In this document: piece by piece, positions 44,343 through 54,104 of the stretch
Position numbering within the stretch: position 1 is the stretch's first letter
How the letters are laid out: every line of letters begins with the position of its first letter
NCBI RefSeq assembly: GCF_015767265.1
Contig: NZ_JADPIB010000007.1
Location: 152,438-216,437 of the forward strand
DNA length: 64,000 nucleotides
Direction: 5' to 3'
From: Aureivirga marina
GTDB taxonomy: Bacteria > Bacteroidota > Bacteroidia > Flavobacteriales > Flavobacteriaceae
Notes under the pieces: model-generated
The model's database searches: none
The model's input: only the letters and a program-made list of their open reading frames with translations
Told to the model about the DNA's origin: nothing
Program-made: the position numbers and the translations under genes

Positions 44343-44372
44343 AAAAACTTCTCTTCTTTTGAGAAGGTTTTT
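44343..44372. terminator. Bidirectional terminator between lipoprotein and CDGSH genes
   Basis: AAACTTCTC and GAGAAGGTTT form a nine-pair stem with one bulge. It is flanked by A and T runs between two convergent genes. Confidence 0.75.
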
Positions 44373-44610
44373 AAATTTTACTATGCGAACCATCACAAAA
44401 AGGATGTTTTTTTGTGTGTTTACAATTACATAAATAATATTCTTTGGTCTCTTCTACTTTAAAAATTGTTGGAGACATATCAGTTCCTTGGTGCGAGCCA
44501 TCGCAAAGTGGTTGTCTTTTTGAAAGTCCACAAGAACACCAAGCATAATTTTTTCCTTTTTTTAATTCAATTTTAGAAGGTTCTTTTTGATGTATTTTAG
44601 GTAATTTCAT
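44371..44610 (-). CDS. Tandem CDGSH iron-sulfur protein
   Basis: This 79-residue protein has two CDGSH motifs. The first half is CSCGLSKRQPLCDGSH and the second is CNCKHTKKHPFCDGSH, each with CxCx9-10CxxxH ligands for a 2Fe-2S cluster bound by three Cys and one His. Such tandem proteins are single-chain mimics of the mitoNEET dimer and take part in cluster or redox transfer. It forms a single-gene unit. Confidence 0.92.
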   Translation of the reverse strand: MKLPKIHQKEPSKIELKKGKNYAWCSCGLSKRQPLCDGSHQGTDMSPTIFKVEETKEYYLCNCKHTKKHPFCDGSHSKI

Positions 44611-44760
44611 GATATTTAAGTTTTTGGTTTCTTAAATATAAGGAGAAAAACTACTAAACTTTAGTTAATAAAAGAAAGTAGTTGAGGTTTAATTTACAAA
44701 AGAAGGAATGCTTTTATTCTTAAGAAATACCTATTTTTGTTTTCCTAAAAATGAAAAATT

Positions 44761-45621
44761 ATGCTAAGTATTAATCCAAAAGATATACCTACTGCAAAAC
44801 TTCATAGTTATTTACTAGGAGCTGTTGCACCAAGACCAATCGCATTTGCAAGTACAATGGATGAAGAAGGAAATCCAAATCTTTCTCCTTTTAGTTTTTT
44901 TAATGTATTTAGTGCAAATCCACCAATCATGATTTTTTCTCCAGCAAGAAGAGTGAGAAACAATACAACAAAACATACACTTGAAAATGTAAAAGCAACT
45001 GGTGAAGTTGTAATAAATGTTGTAAATTATGATATCGTTCACCAAATGTCACTTTCTTCAACAGAATATCCAGATGGTGTAAACGAGTTTTTAAAATCAG
45101 GATTAACAATGGAATCTTCTGAATTGGTAAAACCATTTAGAGTAAAAGAATCTCCAGTACAATTTGAATGTAAAGTAAAAGAAGTAATTGAGCTTGGAGA
45201 CGAAGGTGGAGCAGGAAACTTAGTTGTTTGTGAAGTTGTAAAATTACATGTAAACGAAGATGTTTTAGATGAAAATGGAGCAATTGATCAAGTAAAAATT
45301 GATTTAGTAGCAAGAATGGGAGGAAGCTATTATTCTAGAGCTAAAGAAGGTTTCTTTGAAATTCCAAAACCATTAACAACACATGGAATTGGAGTAGATG
45401 CTTTACCAGAAGAAATTCGTACAAGTGAAGTATTGACAGGAAATGATTTAGGAATGCTTGGAAATGTAGAAACTTTACCTTCTGAAGCAGACTTAGAAAA
45501 ATTTGCAAACGAATATCCTGAATATGTAGGTATTAATTTAAATAAAAGACATAAATTTGCACAGAACTTTTTAGCAAAGGAAGAAATTGATATAGCTTGG
45601 AAAGTTCTGCTAATTAAATAA
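44761..45621 (+). CDS. Flavin reductase family protein
   Basis: This 286-residue protein has the FMN-binding flavin-reductase-like split barrel. Typical segments are LLGAVAPRPIAFASTMDEEG, NLSPFSFFNVFSANPP and TGEVVINVVNYD. It probably binds FMN and reduces it with NAD(P)H, or acts as a related FMN protein. The substrate is not evident. It precedes a DUF3127 gene by 11 bases. Confidence 0.85.
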   Translation: MLSINPKDIPTAKLHSYLLGAVAPRPIAFASTMDEEGNPNLSPFSFFNVFSANPPIMIFSPARRVRNNTTKHTLENVKATGEVVINVVNYDIVHQMSLSSTEYPDGVNEFLKSGLTMESSELVKPFRVKESPVQFECKVKEVIELGDEGGAGNLVVCEVVKLHVNEDVLDENGAIDQVKIDLVARMGGSYYSRAKEGFFEIPKPLTTHGIGVDALPEEIRTSEVLTGNDLGMLGNVETLPSEADLEKFANEYPEYVGINLNKRHKFAQNFLAKEEIDIAWKVLLIK

Positions 45622-45632
45622 GTAAAAATACA

Positions 45633-45998
45633 ATGGAAGTAACAGGGAAAATTAAGATCATCAACGAAACACAAACATTTGGTGCAAACGGATTTAGAAA
45701 GAGAGAATTAGTTCTAACGACAGATGAGCAATATCCTCAAATGTTGTTAATTGAATTTATTCAAGATAAATGTGATGCGTTAAATAATTTTCAAGTAGGA
45801 CAAGACGTAAAAATTTACATCAACTTAAAAGGAAGAGAGTGGATTAACCCTGAAGGACATGCTAAATATTTCAATTCAATTCAAGGATGGAAAATTGAGA
45901 CTTTAGCGCAAGAAACTTCTGCTCCTCAGTCATTATCTGGATTTGAGCCAGCTCCTTCTGATTTTGGATCAAATGAGCCAGATGACTTACCATTTTAA
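45633..45998 (+). CDS. DUF3127 family protein (OB-fold-like)
   Basis: This 121-residue protein begins MEVTGKIKIINETQTFGANGFRKRELVLTT and ends in an acidic tail with DDLPF, like the C-terminal tip of single-stranded DNA-binding proteins. The pattern matches DUF3127 proteins of Bacteroidota. The likely role is single-stranded DNA or partner binding through the tail, by analogy with SSB. Confidence 0.8.
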   Translation: MEVTGKIKIINETQTFGANGFRKRELVLTTDEQYPQMLLIEFIQDKCDALNNFQVGQDVKIYINLKGREWINPEGHAKYFNSIQGWKIETLAQETSAPQSLSGFEPAPSDFGSNEPDDLPF

Positions 45999-46036
45999 TA
46001 TAAAAACAACATAAGGTTTTATTAAAATATTTAGAG

Positions 46037-46074
46037 AAAAAGAAGTTATTTATTCGTAGATAACTTCTTTTTTT
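46037..46074 (+). terminator. Terminator after the DUF3127 gene
   Basis: AAAAAGAAGTTAT and ATAACTTCTTTTT form a 13-bp stem with a T run. Confidence 0.88.
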
Positions 46075-46115
46075 ATTTTAAGATTTTGGGAAGAACTTTT
46101 TGAAGTTTTTCTCTT

Positions 46116-46123
46116 TACTTTTG
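46116..46123 (+). promoter_or_regulatory. -7 element before aat
   Basis: TACTTTTG fits TAnnTTTG and lies 26 bases before the aat ATG. No matching -33 element is found at the usual spacing. Confidence 0.4.
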
Positions 46124-46148
46124 TACAAAAGAGTGAATATTTTTTTGA

Positions 46149-46817
46149 ATGGTAATTTTAAACGAAAAATTAGAGTTCCCACCTGTGGATAGAACAGATC
46201 CTTATGGTATTCTTGCCATCGGAGGCGATTTGTCTATTGACAGACTTCTTTTAGCATATAATAATGGAATTTTTCCTTGGTATTCAGAAGATGAACCAAT
46301 TATTTGGTATAGTCCAGAAGAAAGAATGGTTCTTTTTCCTGATGAAATAAAGATTTCTAAAAGTATGCGTTCAATTCTTCGAAAAGAGGAATTTAAAATC
46401 ACAAAAAATCAATGTTTCAAGGAGGTAATCCGAAATTGTAAAACAATTGATAGAGGAGATGGATTAGGAACATGGATTACAGACGAATTAGAAAATGCTT
46501 TTATTAAACTTCATAAGCTTGGAATTGCAATTTCTTTTGAAGTTTGGAAAGAAGATGAATTAGTTGGAGGTTTATACGGTTTGGATTTAGGGTTTATTTT
46601 TTGTGGAGAAAGTATGTTTAGCAAAGTAAGTAATGCTTCTAAAATTGCTTTTATTGAAATGACTAAATATTTTCAAAATAAAGGATATGAATTAATCGAT
46701 TGTCAAGTATATAACGATCATCTTGCTAGTTTGGGAGCTGTTGAAATTTCAAGAGAAGAGTTTCAGCAGTATTTAAAAAAAGGAAAACAATCAAATCATA
46801 ATTTGAATAAAAAATAA
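46149..46817 (+). CDS. aat: Leucyl/phenylalanyl-tRNA--protein transferase
   Basis: This 222-residue enzyme adds Leu or Phe from charged tRNA to N-terminal Arg or Lys, marking proteins for the ClpS/ClpAP N-end rule pathway. FPPVDRTDPYGILAIGGDLS, GIFPWYSEDEPIIWYSPEERMVLFP and GLYGLDLGFIFCGESMFS are family signatures. It is four bases ahead of mazG. Confidence 0.93.
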   Translation: MVILNEKLEFPPVDRTDPYGILAIGGDLSIDRLLLAYNNGIFPWYSEDEPIIWYSPEERMVLFPDEIKISKSMRSILRKEEFKITKNQCFKEVIRNCKTIDRGDGLGTWITDELENAFIKLHKLGIAISFEVWKEDELVGGLYGLDLGFIFCGESMFSKVSNASKIAFIEMTKYFQNKGYELIDCQVYNDHLASLGAVEISREEFQQYLKKGKQSNHNLNKK

Positions 46818-46821
46818 TCAA

Positions 46822-47148
46822 ATGGATATTAAAAACGCACAATTAGCTGTTGATAATTGGATTAAAGAACATGGAGTTCGTTATTTTAATGAATTAACGA
46901 ATATGGCACAACTGACGGAAGAAGTTGGTGAAGTCGCTAGAATTATTGCGAGAAGATATGGTGAACAAAGTGAAAAAGAAAGTGATAAAAACAAGGATTT
47001 AGGTGAAGAGCTTGCAGATGTTTTGTTTGTTTTACTTTGTTTGGCAAATCAAACAGGAATTGATTTACAAGATTCATTTGATAAAAAATTAGATCTTAAA
47101 ACAAAAAGAGATCACGATAGACATCATAATAACGAAAAACTAAAATAA
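46822..47148 (+). CDS. MazG-like nucleotide pyrophosphohydrolase
   Basis: This 108-residue all-alpha NTP pyrophosphohydrolase has ELTNMAQLTEEVGEVARII and KDLGEELADVLFVLLCLAN, which carry the metal-binding ExxE...ExxD pattern. Small single-domain MazG proteins clean up non-canonical nucleotides. It is co-transcribed with aat and a small membrane protein. Confidence 0.88.
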   Translation: MDIKNAQLAVDNWIKEHGVRYFNELTNMAQLTEEVGEVARIIARRYGEQSEKESDKNKDLGEELADVLFVLLCLANQTGIDLQDSFDKKLDLKTKRDHDRHHNNEKLK

Positions 47149-47151
47149 AAG

Positions 47152-47406
47152 ATGAACAATCCATATAAAAATGCTTCTGCAATTTCTTTATTTATTCGAT
47201 TTACATTGATTTTCTTGGTTGTTGTTACCATTATTCGATTAATTTCTGCAATGGTTTTCAAAGGAGGTTTTGATGGAATGGTTGATGAGTATTTTGCAGA
47301 TGGAAAATGGAAAATATTTGTTAGAAATCAAGCAGCTTTCTCTTTGTTTTATGGAGCTTTTATGACAGGATATTATAAGTTTTTTAAAGCAAAAGAAAAG
47401 AGATAA
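47152..47406 (+). CDS. Small membrane protein, unrecognised
   Basis: This 84-residue protein has one clear transmembrane segment (about 12-33) and a second weaker one (about 60-76), with a basic C-terminus KFFKAKEKR. It begins four bases after mazG. No family recognised. Confidence 0.6.
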   Translation: MNNPYKNASAISLFIRFTLIFLVVVTIIRLISAMVFKGGFDGMVDEYFADGKWKIFVRNQAAFSLFYGAFMTGYYKFFKAKEKR

Positions 47407-47504
47407 TATAAACTTGATGTTATTCAGTTTATACTTTAAACAATAAGCACACTTTACAAAAGTGCGCCAGAATATAATTCTTATTAAAAAAGAAAAATTA
47501 GAAA

Positions 47505-48728
47505 GTGGCTTTATTTTTACCAAAATATGATGGAGAAATTAATGGAAAAATTACGATTAGTGGTTCTAAAAGTGAATCCAATCGTTTGTTGATTTTACAA
47601 CAACTTTTTCCTGAAATTAAGATAGAAAACTTATCGAATTCAGATGATACAAAACTTTTAAAGAAAGCTTTAAAATCAAAAGAAGAAGTTATAAATATTG
47701 GGCATGCAGGAACTGCAATGCGATTTTTAACTGCTTTTTTTGCTTCTAGAGAAAATTCAGATAAAGTCTTGACGGGTTCGAAGCGAATGCAAGAAAGACC
47801 AATTGGAATTTTGGTAGATGCGTTACGAAATCTTGGTGTAGAGATTTCTTATGAAAAAGAAGAGGGATTTCCACCAATACGAATTAAAGGAAAGAAAATT
47901 GAGAAAAGAGAAGTAGCAATTCAAGGAAATGTTTCTAGTCAATATATTTCTGCGCTTTTATTGATTGCTCCTTCCTTGGAAAATGGTTTGAAAATCAATT
48001 TTACAAGTAAATTAACTTCAATTCCATATATTAAAATGACAACTTCTCTTTTGGAAAGTTTAGGAGTTTCTTTAGAATGGAATGAAGATAGTATTCAAAT
48101 TTTTCCTTTAAATGAAAATCGAATCAAAAATTTTGCTGTGGAATCAGACTGGAGTTCTGCTTCCTATTATTTTAGTTTGATTGCTTTAAGCAAACTAGGA
48201 AAAGTTTCATTAGAAACATATAAACGAGAAAGTTTACAAGGAGATAGTATTCTTGTTGAGATTTATAAAAAACTAGGAGTAAAAAGTTCTTTTGAGAAAA
48301 ATACTTTACACTTAGAAAAAATAGAAAATTTTACACTTCCTGAGATTTTAGAATTAGATTTAAGTAATGCTCCAGATATTGCTCAAACAATTGCTGTTAC
48401 TTGTTTTGGATTAGGAATTGAAACAAAAATGACGGGATTACATACGTTGAAAATTAAAGAAACAGATCGTTTGGTTGCTTTAAAAACTGAATTGGAAAAA
48501 TTTGGTGCTGAAGTTTCGATAACTGACGAAAGTTTGCATTTAAAATCTTCAAAAACAATACATTCTGACGTTTCTGTAGCAACTTATCATGATCATCGTA
48601 TGGCGATGGCGTTTGCACCACTTTGCTTGAAAACTAATTTATTAATTGAAAATCAAGAAGTTGTTACAAAATCTTACACAGATTTTTGGAAAGATTTTAG
48701 TAAATTAACAAAACAAAAATTATCATAA
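47505..48728 (+). CDS. aroA: 3-phosphoshikimate 1-carboxyvinyltransferase (EPSP synthase)
   Basis: This 407-residue enzyme of aromatic amino acid synthesis joins shikimate-3-phosphate and PEP. GKITISGSKSESNRLLIL, NIGHAGTAMRFLTAFFA, GSKRMQERPIGILVDAL and KETDRLVALKTEL with DHRMAMAFA are diagnostic. LNIGHAGT replaces the usual LGNAGT, a form seen in Bacteroidota. Translation begins at GTG 47505. No ATG is available before the first conserved strand. Confidence 0.92.
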   Translation: MALFLPKYDGEINGKITISGSKSESNRLLILQQLFPEIKIENLSNSDDTKLLKKALKSKEEVINIGHAGTAMRFLTAFFASRENSDKVLTGSKRMQERPIGILVDALRNLGVEISYEKEEGFPPIRIKGKKIEKREVAIQGNVSSQYISALLLIAPSLENGLKINFTSKLTSIPYIKMTTSLLESLGVSLEWNEDSIQIFPLNENRIKNFAVESDWSSASYYFSLIALSKLGKVSLETYKRESLQGDSILVEIYKKLGVKSSFEKNTLHLEKIENFTLPEILELDLSNAPDIAQTIAVTCFGLGIETKMTGLHTLKIKETDRLVALKTELEKFGAEVSITDESLHLKSSKTIHSDVSVATYHDHRMAMAFAPLCLKTNLLIENQEVVTKSYTDFWKDFSKLTKQKLS

Positions 48729-48746
48729 TATTTAAGAGTAAACACT

Positions 48747-48778
48747 TGACAACGCCTATTTTGAAGTTGTATATTTGC
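48747..48778 (+). promoter_or_regulatory. Promoter TTG-N21-TATATTTG before queA
   Basis: TATATTTG at 48771-48778 is an exact -7 match, with TTG at 48747-48749 as the likely -33. The queA ATG is 27 bases downstream. It shows that queA is not merely read through from aroA. Confidence 0.65.
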
Positions 48779-48804
48779 TCACATTTTTGAAAAACATTCA
48801 TTTT

Positions 48805-49854
48805 ATGAAATTATCAGATTATAAATTCGATCTACCTGTAGAATTATTAGCTGATCGTCCATCAGAACACAGAGACGAGGCTCGTTTAATGGTTTTAAAT
48901 AGAAAAGAACAAACTATTGAGCACAGAATGTTCAAAGATTTGATTGAATATTTTGACGAGGGAGATTTAATGATTTTAAATAATACAAAAGTTTTCCCAG
49001 CTAGACTTTACGGTTTAAAAGAAAAAACTGGAGCTCGTATTGAAGTTTTCTTATTAAGAGAATTAAATGCAGAAGGAAGACTTTGGGATGTATTAGTAGA
49101 CCCTGCTCGTAAGATTCGAATTGGTAATAAATTATTCTTCGGAGAAGATGAAAGTTTAGTTGCTGAGGTAATTGACAACACAACTTCAAGAGGAAGAACT
49201 TTACGTTTCTTATTCGATGGTTCTTACGAAGAATTTAGAACTAAGTTAAAAGAGCTAGGAGAAACTCCGCTTCCAAAATATATCAAAAGAGACGTTGAAC
49301 CAGAAGACGAAGAAAGATACCAAACAATTTATGCAAAACATGAGGGAGCTGTAGCTGCACCAACTGCAGGAATGCACTTCTCTAAACACTTAATGAAGCG
49401 TTTAGAAATTAAAGGAATTGATTTTGCAGAATTGACACTTCATGTTGGATTAGGAACTTTTAATCCAGTAGAAGTAGAGGATTTATCTAAACATAAAATG
49501 GATTCTGAGCAAATTGAAATCTTAAAGAATACAGCTGATGTTGTTAATAGTGCAATCGATAATAAAAGAAAAGTTTGTGCTGTTGGAACAACTGTAATGA
49601 GAGCAATTGAAAGTTCAGTTTCTGCGGATAGACACTTAAATCCTTATAGCGGATGGACAAATAAATTTATTTTCCCTCCTTATGAGTTTAGTATTGCAAA
49701 CTGTATGATTACAAATTTCCATACACCACAATCTACTTTAATGATGATGACTGCTGCTTTTGCTGGTTATGATTTATTAATGAAAGCTTATAAAGAAGCT
49801 GTAGAAGAAGGATACCAATTCTATTCTTATGGTGATGCAATGTTGATTTTATAA
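48805..49854 (+). CDS. queA: S-adenosylmethionine:tRNA ribosyltransferase-isomerase
   Basis: This 349-residue enzyme makes epoxyqueuosine in tRNAs with GUN anticodons. [54 protein letters not shown] and [23 protein letters not shown] are QueA signatures. The ATG at 48805 begins at the family start. The upstream in-frame ATG at 48775 lies in the promoter. Confidence 0.95.
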   Translation: MKLSDYKFDLPVELLADRPSEHRDEARLMVLNRKEQTIEHRMFKDLIEYFDEGDLMILNNTKVFPARLYGLKEKTGARIEVFLLRELNAEGRLWDVLVDPARKIRIGNKLFFGEDESLVAEVIDNTTSRGRTLRFLFDGSYEEFRTKLKELGETPLPKYIKRDVEPEDEERYQTIYAKHEGAVAAPTAGMHFSKHLMKRLEIKGIDFAELTLHVGLGTFNPVEVEDLSKHKMDSEQIEILKNTADVVNSAIDNKRKVCAVGTTVMRAIESSVSADRHLNPYSGWTNKFIFPPYEFSIANCMITNFHTPQSTLMMMTAAFAGYDLLMKAYKEAVEEGYQFYSYGDAMLIL

Positions 49855-49881
49855 TCAGGAAACATAGAAATCAAAATATTT

Positions 49882-49912
49882 AAAAACTCCAGATTTTCTG
49901 GGGTTTTTTTAT
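49882..49912 (+). terminator. Terminator after queA
   Basis: AAAACTCCAGA and TCTGGGGTTTT form an 11-bp stem with one G-T pair, a three-base loop and a T run. Confidence 0.85.
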
Positions 49913-49977
49913 GTAATATATTTAGATTCAATGGAATAAATAAGTATATTGAAGTTTCTACAAAAAACTAAAAAAAT

Positions 49978-51681
49978 ATGCGTTGGACAATTAAAGAAGA
50001 GCCGAATTCTGAAAAAATAGAAAAATTAGCAAGAGAAATTAATGTTTCAAAAACCTTAGCAAAAGTTTTGGTACAACGAGGAATTGAAACTTATGAAGAA
50101 GCAAAACAGTTTTTTCGTCCATCATTAGAAGATTTACACAATCCTTTTTTAATGAAAGATATGGAAAAAGCAGTAAAATTGATTCAAAATGTAATTTCTA
50201 AAAATGAAAACATTTTAGTCTATGGTGATTATGATGTAGATGGAACTACAGCAGTTTCTTTAATGTCCACTTATTTAAAAACATTGACACCAAATGTTGC
50301 TACATATATTCCTGATCGCTATTCGGAAGGTTATGGTGTTTCTTTTCAAGGAATCGATTTTGCAATCGATAATGATTTTTCATTGATTATTACTTTAGAT
50401 TGTGGAATTAAAGCCATTGATAAAGTCAAATATGCAAAGGAAAATGATATTTCAATTATTATTTGTGATCACCATAGACCTGGAGAAATTTTGCCAAATG
50501 CAGATGCAATTTTAAATCCAAAACAAAAAGATTGTTTTTATCCATATGATGAACTTTCTGGTTGTGGAGTTGGTTTTAAATTAATTCAAGCTTTAAATGA
50601 AAGCCAAAATTTAAATTTTGATGAAATTTTCCCATATTTAGATTTAGTTGCTGTAAGTATTGCTGCGGATATTGTTCCTATGACAGGAGAAAATAGAACT
50701 TTAGCACATTTTGGTTTACAAATAATCAATCAAAATCCACGAATAGGTATTAAAGCTTTAAAAGATTCTTCTACGAAAGAAATGACTATTTCAGACGTTG
50801 TTTTTGGAATTGCACCTAAAATTAATGCTGCTGGTAGAATTAAACATGGATTAAATGCTGTTAAACTTTTGACAGAAACAGATGCTGAAGATGCTCGAAT
50901 TTTTGCAAAAGAAATCAATTATTTCAATAAACAAAGAAAAGATTTAGACAAGCAAATTACAAAAGAAGCTCTTTTGCAAATTGTGAAAAATGATGAAATT
51001 TCTAAAATGTCTTCTGTAGTTTACGATGAAAATTGGCATAAAGGAGTGATTGGAATTGTTGCTTCAAGATTAATTGAAACTTATTATCGTCCGACCATTG
51101 TTTTTACAAAAAGTAATGGGAAATTAACAGCTTCGGCTCGTTCTGTAAAAGGATTTGATGTATATGAAGCAATTGATAAATGTTCAGAATTTATTGAACA
51201 ATTTGGTGGACATAAATATGCAGCTGGTTTGACTATTTTGGAAGAAAACTATGAGAATTTTAAAAACAAGTTTGAACAAATTGTTTCTGAAACACTTCCA
51301 GAAGAATTAAAAACAGAAGAAATTGCAATCGATTCTGAAATCGATTTTGAAGAAATTACACCTAGATTTTATGCTATTTTAAGACAATTTGCACCTTTTG
51401 GTCCTTCTAATATGAAACCAATTTTTACATGTTCCAATTTAAAAGCAAATATCGCAAGAAAAATCGGAGCGGATGCAAATCATTTAAAACTACAAATTGC
51501 AGATTCAAAACAAAATATGCAAATGCAAGCTGTTGGATTTTATTTAGGGAAAAAGCTTGAAATTGCTGAAAATTCTGAGTTTTCTGCTGCTTTTCAAGTA
51601 GATTTAAATACTTGGAATGGAAAACAGGAATTGCAATTAATTTTAAAAGATATCAAAGAAAATAGTTTGGAAGAGATTTAA
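49978..51681 (+). CDS. recJ: Single-stranded-DNA-specific exonuclease RecJ
   Basis: This 567-residue 5'-3' exonuclease of recombination and mismatch repair has DHH-family motifs: DYDVDGTTAVS (I), LDCGI (II), CDHHRPGE (III) and the DHHA1 GGHKYAAG. An OB-fold region follows. The last four bases overlap the end of pabB on the opposite strand. Confidence 0.95.
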   Translation: MRWTIKEEPNSEKIEKLAREINVSKTLAKVLVQRGIETYEEAKQFFRPSLEDLHNPFLMKDMEKAVKLIQNVISKNENILVYGDYDVDGTTAVSLMSTYLKTLTPNVATYIPDRYSEGYGVSFQGIDFAIDNDFSLIITLDCGIKAIDKVKYAKENDISIIICDHHRPGEILPNADAILNPKQKDCFYPYDELSGCGVGFKLIQALNESQNLNFDEIFPYLDLVAVSIAADIVPMTGENRTLAHFGLQIINQNPRIGIKALKDSSTKEMTISDVVFGIAPKINAAGRIKHGLNAVKLLTETDAEDARIFAKEINYFNKQRKDLDKQITKEALLQIVKNDEISKMSSVVYDENWHKGVIGIVASRLIETYYRPTIVFTKSNGKLTASARSVKGFDVYEAIDKCSEFIEQFGGHKYAAGLTILEENYENFKNKFEQIVSETLPEELKTEEIAIDSEIDFEEITPRFYAILRQFAPFGPSNMKPIFTCSNLKANIARKIGADANHLKLQIADSKQNMQMQAVGFYLGKKLEIAENSEFSAAFQVDLNTWNGKQELQLILKDIKENSLEEI

Positions 51682-52973
51682 TTTTCTTCCAATGTTTTTT
51701 TCATTGCATTTGCTTTCACAAAACATTCTTCATATTCTTTTTCTATAATTGATTTTGCTGTAATTGCACCACCAACAGAGAAAGAAACATAGTTATTTTC
51801 AGCATTGTAAAGAATACTTCGGATGATTACATTAAAATCGAAATCACCATCTGGAGTAAAATATCCAACTGCACCAGAATACAATCCGCGTTTAGATTCT
51901 TCTAATCGCTCCATAATTTGCATTGCAGAAATTTTTGGTGCGCCAGTCATACTTCCCATTGGAAACAAATCGCGAATAATTCCAACGACATCTTCTTTTT
52001 CATCTACTTCACAAATAATTGTGGAAATCATTTGATGCACTTGTTCAAAAGTATAAATCTTGCAAAGCTCTGTCACTTCAACAGTTCCTTTTTTTGCTTT
52101 TCGAGATAAATCATTTCGAACCAAATCAACAATCATAATATTTTCAGCTCGTTCTTTAATATTTGTCTCTAACTCATGAATTAATTTCGCATCTTCTTGC
52201 TTATTTTTTCCTCTTTTGGAAGTTCCCTTAATTGGTTGAGAAATTACTTTTGTTCCTGTTTTTTTTACAAATCTTTCAGGAGAAGCAGAAGCTAAAAAGT
52301 TATTTTTAGTTTTGAAAAAAGTTGCAAAAGGAGGTGTAGAAATCGCATTTAATTTTTGATAAGCAACAAATGGATTTAAATTTACATTTTCAGCGAAAAA
52401 TTCCATACAAAAATTTGCTTCATAAATATCTCCTCGATGAATATGATATAAAACTTTTTCAAGTTTTTCCTTGTATTCATTTTCTGAAATTCGTTGCTGA
52501 ATTTTTATTTGTTTTTCTGAAATTTTTTCATTTTCTGGAAGTATAATAGTAGAAATTTCCTCTAAATCTTTTTCTATTTCTTTAGGATTTAAATAACCAA
52601 AAGAAAGTGTATTTCCTTGAAAAGAAATTATTTTTTTCGGTTGAAAGAAAACTAAATCAGAAAAATGCAAACCATCAAAATTAGAAGATTGAAGATTTTC
52701 AACATCATTTTTTAAATCATAAGCCAAATATCCGTAGATATAATCATTAACTTCTTTTCTAAAATTTGTTAGTTTTTGAAAAGCATTTTGATAATTACAA
52801 TCTAAAACACGATTTGCATCTACAGCTAAAACAGCATCAATTGAAGTGTATTTTGCTTGATGTGAATTACTGTCTAACCAGCAAATATGCTCAAATTTTT
52901 GAGCCCAAAACAACATTTTTTCTTTAAACTCAGAAACCTCTGAAAGTTCTTTCTTCAACCAAATTCTTTCCAT
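51678..52973 (-). CDS. pabB: Aminodeoxychorismate synthase component I
   Basis: This 431-residue chorismate-binding enzyme has the C-terminal block SQPIKGTSKRG, IVDLVRNDLSR, PMGSMTGAPK and GLYSGAVGYFTPDGD. The Lys in PIKGT is the residue that distinguishes PabB from TrpE (PLAGT or PIAGT), which supports a folate rather than tryptophan role. No pabA/trpG glutaminase gene is adjacent. The gene is convergent with recJ. Confidence 0.9.
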   Translation of the reverse strand: MERIWLKKELSEVSEFKEKMLFWAQKFEHICWLDSNSHQAKYTSIDAVLAVDANRVLDCNYQNAFQKLTNFRKEVNDYIYGYLAYDLKNDVENLQSSNFDGLHFSDLVFFQPKKIISFQGNTLSFGYLNPKEIEKDLEEISTIILPENEKISEKQIKIQQRISENEYKEKLEKVLYHIHRGDIYEANFCMEFFAENVNLNPFVAYQKLNAISTPPFATFFKTKNNFLASASPERFVKKTGTKVISQPIKGTSKRGKNKQEDAKLIHELETNIKERAENIMIVDLVRNDLSRKAKKGTVEVTELCKIYTFEQVHQMISTIICEVDEKEDVVGIIRDLFPMGSMTGAPKISAMQIMERLEESKRGLYSGAVGYFTPDGDFDFNVIIRSILYNAENNYVSFSVGGAITAKSIIEKEYEECFVKANAMKKTLEEN

Positions 52974-53104
52974 ATACGATTCGCTAGATTTCAGTTTGCA
53001 AAATTAGAAACTAATTTGAAAGTAAGATTTTTATTTTGATTTTTCTTTATCTAAACTTTGTTAATAAGTATTCTTTAAAAAACAATTCATTAAAATTGTT
53101 TTGT

Positions 53105-53112
53105 TATTTTTG
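53105..53112 (+). promoter_or_regulatory. -7 element before fabD
   Basis: TATTTTTG fits TAnnTTTG and lies 26 bases before the chosen fabD ATG, inside the longer open frame. This supports the downstream start. Confidence 0.45.
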
Positions 53113-53137
53113 TCAATCAATAATTAAATTAAAATTG

Positions 53138-54031
53138 ATGAAAGCATATATTTTCCCTGGTCAAGGAGCTCAGTTTTCAGGAATGGGTCTTGATTTATAT
53201 GAAAATTCAACTGTAGCACAAGAGTTATTCGAAAAAGCGAATGAAATCTTAGGATTTTCTATTACAGATATCATGTTCGAAGGAAGTGCAGAGGATTTAA
53301 AACAGACGAAAGTTACACAACCTGCGATTTTCTTACATTCAGTAATTTTAGCAAAAACTTTAGGAGAAGATTTTAAACCTGAAATGGTAGCTGGACACTC
53401 TTTAGGAGAATTTTCAGCTTTAGTAGCAAGTAATGCTTTATCTTTTGAAGACGGATTACGTTTGGTTTCAAAAAGAGCAATGGCAATGCAAAAAGCTTGT
53501 GAAATGCAACCTTCAACAATGGCTGCTGTTCTTGGATTAGAAGATGCAGTTGTAGAGGAAGTTTGTGCTTCTATTGATGGTGTTGTAGTTGCTGCAAACT
53601 ATAACTGTCCAGGACAATTAGTTATTTCTGGAGAAATTGAAGCAATCAATAAAGCTTGTGATGTTTTAAAAGAAAAAGGAGCGAAAAGAGCTTTAGTTCT
53701 TCCAGTTGGTGGAGCTTTCCATTCTCCGATGATGGAGCCTGCTCGTGAAGAATTAGCAGCTGCAATTGAAGAAACAGCTTTCGCTACGCCTTCTTGTCCA
53801 GTTTATCAAAATGTTGTTGCAAAAGCAGTAACAAATCCAGAAGAGATTAAAGAAAATTTAATTAAACAATTAACTGCTCCTGTACGTTGGACTCAATCTG
53901 TTCAACAAATGGTTGCTGATGGAGGTTCTGAATTTATCGAAGTTGGTCCAGGAAAAGTATTACAAGGTTTAATGCGTAAAATTGACAGATCAGTTGCTGC
54001 AAGTGGAGCGACTTTCCAAGTTTCTGAATAA
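53138..54031 (+). CDS. fabD: Malonyl-CoA:ACP transacylase
   Basis: This 297-residue enzyme loads malonate on acyl carrier protein. FPGQGAQFSGMG at the N-terminus, the nucleophile elbow GHSLGEFSALVAS (Ser about 92), VAANYNCPGQLVISG and VGGAFHSPMM with the catalytic His are all present. The ATG at 53138 gives the family N-terminus. The 34 upstream codons cover the promoter. Confidence 0.94.
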   Translation: MKAYIFPGQGAQFSGMGLDLYENSTVAQELFEKANEILGFSITDIMFEGSAEDLKQTKVTQPAIFLHSVILAKTLGEDFKPEMVAGHSLGEFSALVASNALSFEDGLRLVSKRAMAMQKACEMQPSTMAAVLGLEDAVVEEVCASIDGVVVAANYNCPGQLVISGEIEAINKACDVLKEKGAKRALVLPVGGAFHSPMMEPAREELAAAIEETAFATPSCPVYQNVVAKAVTNPEEIKENLIKQLTAPVRWTQSVQQMVADGGSEFIEVGPGKVLQGLMRKIDRSVAASGATFQVSE

Positions 54032-54053
54032 TTTTGAAACTTAAGATAAAAAG

Positions 54054-54084
54054 AAAAGCGACTTTTATTAGAAGTCGCTTTTTT
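54054..54084. terminator. Terminator between fabD and tpiA
   Basis: AAAAGCGACTT and AAGTCGCTTTT form an 11-bp perfect stem with a T run on the + strand and an A run on the other side. It probably serves both convergent genes. Confidence 0.9.
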
Positions 54085-54104
54085 TATGTTTAGAATTGAA
54101 ATTT